In this document: one piece after another, positions 30,641-37,432 of the stretch
Layout: each line of letters opens with the position of its first letter
Position numbering within the stretch: the stretch's first letter is position 1
Origin: Diaporthe sp. PMI_573
Taxonomy: Eukaryota; Ascomycota; Sordariomycetes; Diaporthales; Diaporthaceae
Direction of reading: 5' to 3'
Assembly (NCBI GenBank): GCA_021399435.1
Contig: JAJTUP010000183.1
Coordinates: 1-37,432, forward strand
DNA length: 37,432 nt
Notes under the pieces: generated by a model
The model's input: the letters and a program-made list of their open reading frames with translations, nothing else
What the model was told of the DNA's origin: nothing
The model's database searches: none
Position numbers and translations under genes: made by a program

Positions 30641-31732
30641 TAATATAGTTAGTTATTTATCTTATTATATAAAATAAAGTAAAGTATAGATTTAGTAACA
30701 TAGAATTTAAAGGTATAGGGTCTATAAATCATCTAGCGCTAACCCTACTATAGAGTAGCAATAAGATAACGGTTAGTCTATAGTAGACTAATACTAGCTG
30801 GCAGACCCTAGTTAATTAATTACCTGCTGAGTTGCCCCAGCAGCTGCCCTAATTGGCTAAAAGGTCTATATATAGCAGATTAGTCAGCTAAATTAGTCAG
30901 CGCTTCTGGCTAACACTTATGTGGGGGCTTTAGTACCTACTAAAAGTAGCTATTTACAAGCCTTTCGGTTACCTTTTAAGTAATTACTTATTACTATATC
31001 TAACTAATACTAATTAGTAATTACTTAGCAATTTCTAATAATAAGGTAGAAAGAGGCAGATTGCTATTACCGTTACTATATACTTTTAAGCTATTTTAAT
31101 AGACAATATTTATGCTATAATTATTATTATTATTTAGTATACTAATATTTAATATACTTACTGCTAAGTAGTGACAATTAGCCCTTAAAATACTAACTTT
31201 TCTCTAAAACTTACTGGTTTATCCTTTAGATATAAAAAAGAGAAGAAAGAAGCCTATTGGTATATTTTATTATATAAGAAAATACTATTAAAAATGTTAT
31301 AAATACCTTTTATAATAACCCACCTATTTATATTCTTAAGAATCTGACTAAGTAAATATGTAAATTAATCAAAGCCCTTAGAAATGCTTTTTTAAGGCTA
31401 AAAAAACCCTTTATTAAACCCTTAACTACCTACTAAATACCTTTTAACCGTTATTATACTACCTATAGTAACTATAACTGTTAGGGGTGCTAGTTAAGAA
31501 AAAGTATAGAGTTACTACCTAAATGCTATATAATTTATTTACTTAAAGTTATAACTACTACAATATACTGGTGTTTTTTATTAGTGGTACTATAATCCTT
31601 TAGAAACTATACTTAACTATTATTAAATATCTATAGGCAAGTCTTTAGAGTATTTTTCTATATTAACTATATTTTTTGACGTTTTTATTATTTTTATTAT
31701 TATTATAGAATTTACTATTTATATCTTACTAT
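30641..31732. other. AT-rich degraded sequence, no gene
   Basis: RIP-like sequence with stops in all frames. A more GC-balanced patch at about 30780-30960 contains two TTAGTCAGC words and may be the end of another element. I cannot classify it. Confidence 0.5.
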
Positions 31733-32021
31733 TGTTAGTTGGGCATATAAACGAGTAATTACTCGAAGGGGTTACTGAAGTGGCTACTTGATAGCTTTAA
31801 TTCGGTGGGTCTGTTGTGTGTGTTGCTTCTGGCTGACCCCTTCGTGGGCAGCGAAGCGCCCAAGTAGGGTGCAGCTAGAAGGCTGACTAATCTAAGGTGT
31901 GTACGGGCCAGTGGTCGGTCTAAGCGCCCTTGCTGCTAGTGGCTGCCTGAGATGACTAAGCAGCCATCCGCAGCCAGCTAGCCAGAAGTAGCTAGCTGTA
32001 GTGGTCTGCTTTAAACTAACA
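31733..32021 (-). mobile_element. Copia LTR, 289 bp
   Basis: Read on the minus strand it starts TGTTAGTT and ends AACTAACA, a perfect 8-bp inverted terminal repeat. It lies immediately downstream of the Copia coding remnant, so it is that element's 3' LTR. It includes a perfect 14-bp palindrome, CGAGTAATTACTCG, at 31752-31765. Its GC content is clearly higher than that of the internal region. The partner 5' LTR was not found in the window. Confidence 0.75.
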
Positions 32022-35000
32022 CCTTTGGCTATTGCTATCGCTATTGCTATTACCCATTCTATACTAGCAGTTTTCTACTTTTAGCCAATTCCTCTAAAAA
32101 CACGGTTTCCTCTATATTATATATATCTAGTTACGTGATCTATTCTATACTTCATTATGTACTTTAGTCTATATATCTCTCTACCTAAATAATTACCTTA
32201 TTAATATTAACAAAGCATTCTAAAGCCTTATTTAGTAATACCTTTGTTATGATATCTATAAGGTTGTCGTTACTGTTTATCTATCGTATTTTATTAATTT
32301 CCTGTCATTTGTATACCTAGTAAAGAAACATAATGTTAATTATAAGTCTCTTCTCCTTAGTAGTTCCTAGCTTTACTAAATACTTATAGAGCGAGTAGGA
32401 ATCTATATAGATTACTAGAGGTATCTGATTAATATCTAATTAGTTAGTAATTAGCTTTAGAGTTGATAAAAGAATGATTCCTATATTAAAGCCGTTGGTT
32501 ATTCTATAAATCTTGGAAGTAAGAACACTTTAAGTAACTTTCTTATATTTTGTAGAAAATCAGTATATAATATTTTCTCAAAGCTTATATCGTAACGTTA
32601 TGTTATCTACTTCTTTGTTGATAAGGACTATTATGAAGCTGATTTAAGAGCTAAGGTCTTGGTTATTGGTAAAAAAACTATTAATAAAGACTATTAGTTT
32701 GGTGGTCTTTAAGTTAATTATAATATATTATAATCCTCTTAATAGATTCTTTATTTATTATTCTAAGCATTTATTTAACTTGGTGTAATTATCTTTATTA
32801 GGTATTTAGGCTTAGGTAGTAACTAATAGGTTAAATAAAGCCTTGGGTTGATAAATTAAGGTAAAGTAAGTACTATAAGTATATTATTTGAGATATTTCT
32901 AAGTAAAGTTATGTAACTTTAGATTAATTATTGTAATTTTCTTGCCTTAACTCTTCTACTAAAGGTAAATAGTACCTTTTAGGATTATTATTAGCTTATT
33001 GCTATTAAAGTTAAGTACCTTTTCTGGTAATAGCTTCTCCTTTGGCTTATATTATAGCTCTACCTCAATAATTTTCTTATCTTTAAAAGCCAAAAACTTT
33101 AATATATCTAGTAGTAGAATATTATCTATCTATATACCTATAATGGTAAATTTATTTTTTCTACTAGTAGATACTAGAAGATACGGATTAAACGTCGAGA
33201 TTTATATCTATAGTTATTTATAGTAATAATAATAATAGGTAGTCTACTAATAAACTCTAGCTTTAATAATTTTGTAGAGAGGCTTTACTACTCTTATAAT
33301 TATACTGGCTAGGTACTAGGCTTATATTTTAAAAAGGAGCTAGGCTAGAATCTTATAAAATAGCTCTAACTTTAATTATAGATATGCCTGTATTATATTA
33401 TATAGTTTAATGCTGGTATTGATAGACTTGATTAGGCTGGGTATTATAATAACGAGAAGTTATTAACTAGCCTATTAAATTATAGGTAATTATATAAGGA
33501 TGTTCTTTTTATCCTCGTTGTTATGCTCCTAAATAATTAAGTAAGACTTCTTATAGGAAACTTTAGTCTTCTCCTTTATTTCCTGTACTATTTAAGAGTT
33601 AAATAGCTAAATAGTGCTATAAATCTTTAAGTCGAATTATTTAAATTAAAAGATGCCTTAAATAACAAGATTGTTAATCTCTTTAGTATCTAATACTTTA
33701 AATAGTTTACCGGTAGCTGTAATTATACTATCTTGATAAAATTTTAATAATAAAGTGTAGTTATCCTTCTTCTTCTAAGTAAGGAAGGTTGTAGATAGCT
33801 TTGGCTTGTTCTTTAATCTAGGAGGTCGGCCTCTCCTTTATGGCGGGGCCAGGGTACTAGTATAGTCTAAAGTGGGTAATAAACCTGCTTTAAGCTGGCT
33901 GGTCTCTAGAATAGATAATAAACCTATTCCAGGCCTGCTGCTATCTAAAGTAGGTAATAGATTGGTATCTGGTTTGTTACTTAACGAGAACTTGGGTAAG
34001 AGGTTCTTATTGTTCTGGAAGTATTCTCGGACAACAGTTAATTTAAACTTTATAGGTCTGTTCGGCAGGTCGAGGGTTACATTATGCTTGTTAACTGCCA
34101 TTAGCTTGTATAGACTCTGCTAGCTGTTCTTTTCTCGCTATACAAGTATCTCCAACTATAGTAGTGTGTTTAGTATACTGATAGTGTCTGGGCCGTTTCG
34201 GGTGCTAAGAGCTCTGGTAATCTGCTTCTTGGTATAATGCTTCTGGAGATCTTGTATCGCCTTAGTAATTGCCTTGGCATGCTTGAGTATTAATAGTGTA
34301 GGCAGTAAATCTATATTTATTTGTAAAAAAGCGCTAAAGACAAGTAAAGTGAGTATCAGCCTGTCTGGGCCGGTAGTATTATTTACGGCCTTTAGTGCTA
34401 TTTAAAAGATGGTATCCTCTAAAAAGATTTCTCTTAATTTTGTATAGAGGATCTTAAATACTTGTTGGAGTAGTCTGTAATAGTGTTTAATCTTGCTTAT
34501 AGACTAGTAGGCTTCTATTGGAACTTATTTATATATAATCTCTATAATCTTTGCCTCGTTCTAGAATTTAACTAAAGTAAAGTTAGTGCCGGCATTGTAA
34601 GTAAGATAGTTAGGAGGACCTAAGTATATATCTATCTAGACTATTTAAAAGGCTTTCTAGGTATCTTTTATAAACATTAATACTAGAAACTTTTTGGCTT
34701 AAAAAGATATTCTAGAGTCTATAACATATAGCACTGGCTTGCTGTTAAGGTATATAATGTTAACAATAATCTTATAGTTAAAGTTATAGTTATTCCTTAG
34801 GTTAAACTTAAACCTTTTTAAGGTAGCGCCTTTTAGCTAGTAGTAATAATAAAATTTGCTGATAACCTTAAGTATAGCGAGGTTAGGGTTATAACTGGTA
34901 TTTTTAAGTAAATAATAAAGATAGTTAGCTGCTAGGTAACTAAATTATTGATAAAGTTGTCAAAGTTTATTCTTTGTGAAGAATATGCCTACCCCGTGGC

Positions 35001-37432
35001 TTTCTAGAAAGAACTATAGATAACCCTACTTTTGGGTTACTAGAATGGTTATATCTGGGCCTAAATTTTGTAGCAATACTAATTTGTTAGTAATATTTTA
35101 GAAATAGACCCCTAGCTTATCTATATTTTAGACATATATTAAATATAGGGTTGGAGCCTCTATGATGTAAAAAGTAATGGGCCCTATAGTTGTCTTTATG
35201 GTTATTGTACTAATTAAGGTAAGACGGGATTTCTTTCTAAACTTAATGATAGCCTTGTCGGCATGGCTGGTATCTATAATAATAGAGGGGTTCTCTTAAT
35301 TCAGGGCTAAGTATTGTTTATAACTGATAGTCGAGAATTATATAGTGCTGGTATTAGGGATGATATCTTGAAATTTGTTATAAGAATATCTTTCTTTTAG
35401 CGTAAATTGACTTGCTAAGATAATAGTATTGTTAGTCTTGTTAGTATTATTAGGGCCGAGTAAGTGTAGAAATAAAGTATTGGTAAGGAGCTGTTGAGCT
35501 TTCTTGTAACTATTTAGGTTGTCCTCGTACTTATTATAAGTATCTTTTAAAGTGATGTTAAGTCCTTTAAAGTTGGTGAGAAAAGAAGTAAACTCAACAT
35601 TAGATATTAAATACCCCTTGATCTTATAGATTGAGAGATATTGCTTGTATACCTTTTGATATTTATTAAAGGTATAGTTTAAAGACCAGCATCTTTCTTA
35701 TTGTATATAAAGTAGCGTTTCTAATAATAGCTATAGTGGTGGTTATTATTATAGCGGCGGCCATTATTATAACAGTATTTATTACTACGGCGGCGGTTAT
35801 TACTATAGAAACCATTATAGCCGAATTATACTTAGAAGCTTGATTTACAACCTTGTTACTAATTATTTATATACTAATAATCAAGGTAGTTATATCTTAT
35901 TATCTATACTAACCTTATCTTTCTAAAGGAATTATTAAGGTGTTGTATGGTTAATTACTTAGCTTAAGTAATAATTACAGATCTTAAAAAAGACATTTAT
36001 ATAGTACCTGCGGTATAAAAAGTATATATTTAAATTAGGTACTCTAGAGTAGGCGTGAAGCACTGTTATACGAAGTATCTTGTTGCCTTAGTACTTAGGG
36101 CTAAGTACTTGCTAGTATAGCTATAATTTATTAAGAAGTAGTATTAGAATATTATAAGGGCTCTTATCAATATTATCTTTGTCTTAGTAAAGGGTCTCAA
36201 ACGTTACTATTATCTAATTATTATAGTACTACTAGTAATTAATATTAGTATTAAAATGTTATTTAAGTCTTTTATAGGCTTCTAAAAATTCTATACTTAG
36301 GCTAATATAGGTAATCTAGTATAGCTTAGTATAGTTAGTAAGAATTAAGGAAAGAATTATATAGAATTATAGTAGAGTAATGTTATAAGACTAGGTAATA
36401 GAGAATATAATATAGACTTTATTATTAAGAAGGTTATAGGTATCTCTAGTCTATTTCAGCCTTTAATTCTAGGCCTTAGAAAAGGACGTAATCTTATTAA
36501 GCTCGAGATTAGCATACCCTTAGTATCTTAGAGGGAGTATATAGTATAGATCTTCTAAATCTAGGGGTATAAGGGATAGTCTCAGGGTTTTAGTAGGGTA
36601 TGGTATGCTAGGAAATGTCTAATCAGGCTGCTTGTATTACTAGGTATTAGCTTGCTAGTCTTATAGCCATCTTATATCTTATAACTATTACTGATCTAAT
36701 AAAAACTTTGCCAGTAGCTATTAATCTTATCATAAAGCCTGCGTGGCATTTTACTATGACTCTAATATAGTACTAGTTACCTAACCTGGTTAAGGTGTGG
36801 CTCTTACTTACTGAGATGTATACCGTGGTGGTAGTGGTTGTTGAGAAATAATACTTTCCTCTTTGGTCTTTATGACGACCTTGTTGTTGTCAGTGATCTC
36901 TACTACGGAATCCGGCACGGGATTTGGTATAGGATCTGGAAGTTAAATCAGGCTATTGTAAGTCTAAGCCTTAGTCTTTCTAGCTCTTATAGAGGTGCCG
37001 TAGAAGTATAATTAAAGATAGATGGTATATACTAGAAGCTCTTTAGTTAGCTAGGCGGGGTATTCCTTGTAGGTTAAGAAGGTATTAATTTATAGTCTGA
37101 TTTGTCTTTCTTATAGACTAAGGTAGATACCTTGCTAACAAGTAAGGTTTTCAGAATTCTTTCTTCTAGCTAATAGTAGCCTTGCTAACTATCTTGGTAG
37201 TCTATTCTTTAAAGTAGAACTAGGTATTAAGTAGAAGCTATTATTGATATATTATGTTTAATATATCCTCTCTATTACCTCCAAGATGTATATAGAGGCC
37301 TATTTCTTATCAACTTTCTTAGTATCGACTAGTATCTCTATTAGTAGTAGATTAACCTTTTTCTAGTTAGCTTTTATACTAATAGTATTGGCTTGTAATA
37401 TTTATCTACCTTTATTTCCTTTTCAATAGTTA
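32022..37432 (-). mobile_element. Decayed Ty1/Copia retrotransposon internal region, partial
   Basis: Near 32200-32360 the minus strand reads EKRLIINIMF and, after stops, SNDNLIDIITKVLLNKALECFVN, the end of the RNase H domain of fungal Copia polyproteins. This fixes the orientation. Going right, one meets the remains of reverse transcriptase, a hinge segment open for 87 codons at 33838-34101 with LLPTLD-type repeats, and integrase. Then comes a Gag-like Asn/Arg/Tyr-rich stretch near 35730-35822. Stops occur every few codons and the sequence is extremely AT-rich. A better preserved coding-like patch (PDPIPNPVPDSVVEITDNNK) lies near 36850-36945. The element may begin beyond the window's end. 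Confidence 0.75.
35730..35822 (-). repeat. Degenerate GGY/CGG-type repeat in Copia Gag region
   Basis: On the plus strand, units like GGTGGTTATTATTATAGC and GGCGGCCATTATTATAAC recur about every 18-27 bp. On the minus strand this reads as Arg/Asn/Tyr-rich repeats, as seen before the nucleocapsid part of some Gag proteins. Confidence 0.5.

Noticed and set aside
33838..34101. 87-codon ORF with LLPTLD-like repeats as a gene
   Set aside because: It lies inside the Copia remnant in the same orientation and fits the hinge between integrase and reverse transcriptase.
1..37432. CRISPR array, prokaryotic operon or origin
   Set aside because: Introns, fungal gene families and RIP show nuclear fungal DNA. 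The tandem repeats present have no spacer structure.

Overview
The window is nuclear DNA of a filamentous ascomycete (Pezizomycotina). The coding genes carry short 50-90 nt introns with fungal splice sites. The gene families are typical of these fungi: UstYa/DUF3328, rhodopsin-like membrane protein, PNP-NACHT-ankyrin NLR. Both ends are very AT-rich and repeat-derived, with the C-to-T/G-to-A decay expected of repeat-induced point mutation (RIP). I cannot name the species.

Layout. 1-5.1 kb: decayed AT-rich repeat block, no intact gene. 5.65-16.84 kb: a compact, GC-normal cluster. It holds a rhodopsin-like membrane protein (-), a tiny secreted repeat peptide (-), a UstYa-like oxidase (+), an O-methyltransferase (-), a second O-methyltransferase (+), a second UstYa-like oxidase (-) and a FAD monooxygenase (-). 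A tRNA-headed SINE-like insertion sits at the 3' end of the second UstYa gene. 16.9-17.8 kb: AT island and a probable solo LTR. 17.9-20.0 kb: a broken DUF7924-type gene, divergent from an intact casein-kinase-1-like gene (20.2-21.3 kb). 21.6-22.3 kb: a retroposon-like insertion holding an 18-bp minisatellite that is itself split by a solo LTR. 22.4-23.8 kb: an APH-family phosphotransferase-like gene. 25.7-28.4 kb: a dead NLR (PNP_UDP, NACHT, ankyrin). 28.8-30.6 kb: a complete but RIP-killed pogo/Fot1-type DNA transposon. 31.7-37.4 kb: a decayed Copia retrotransposon on the minus strand with one LTR.

Central result. The small gene at 8327-8565 (-) has one intron and encodes a 59-residue protein. 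A signal peptide is followed by three tandem 11-residue repeats, each with an Ile/Val-Tyr-Pro core between acidic spacers. Repeats 1 and 2 differ almost only at synonymous third positions, so the peptide repeat appears to be under selection. It lies 527 bp from a divergent UstYa-like gene and in a cluster with a second UstYa, two methyltransferases and a flavin monooxygenase. This is the logic of fungal ribosomally made, post-translationally modified peptides of the ustiloxin/dikaritin type. I infer that the repeat peptide is the precursor, that the UstYa proteins cyclise or oxidise it, and that the monooxygenase and methyltransferases tailor it. The precursor has no dibasic Kex2 sites between its repeats, which is unusual for this class.
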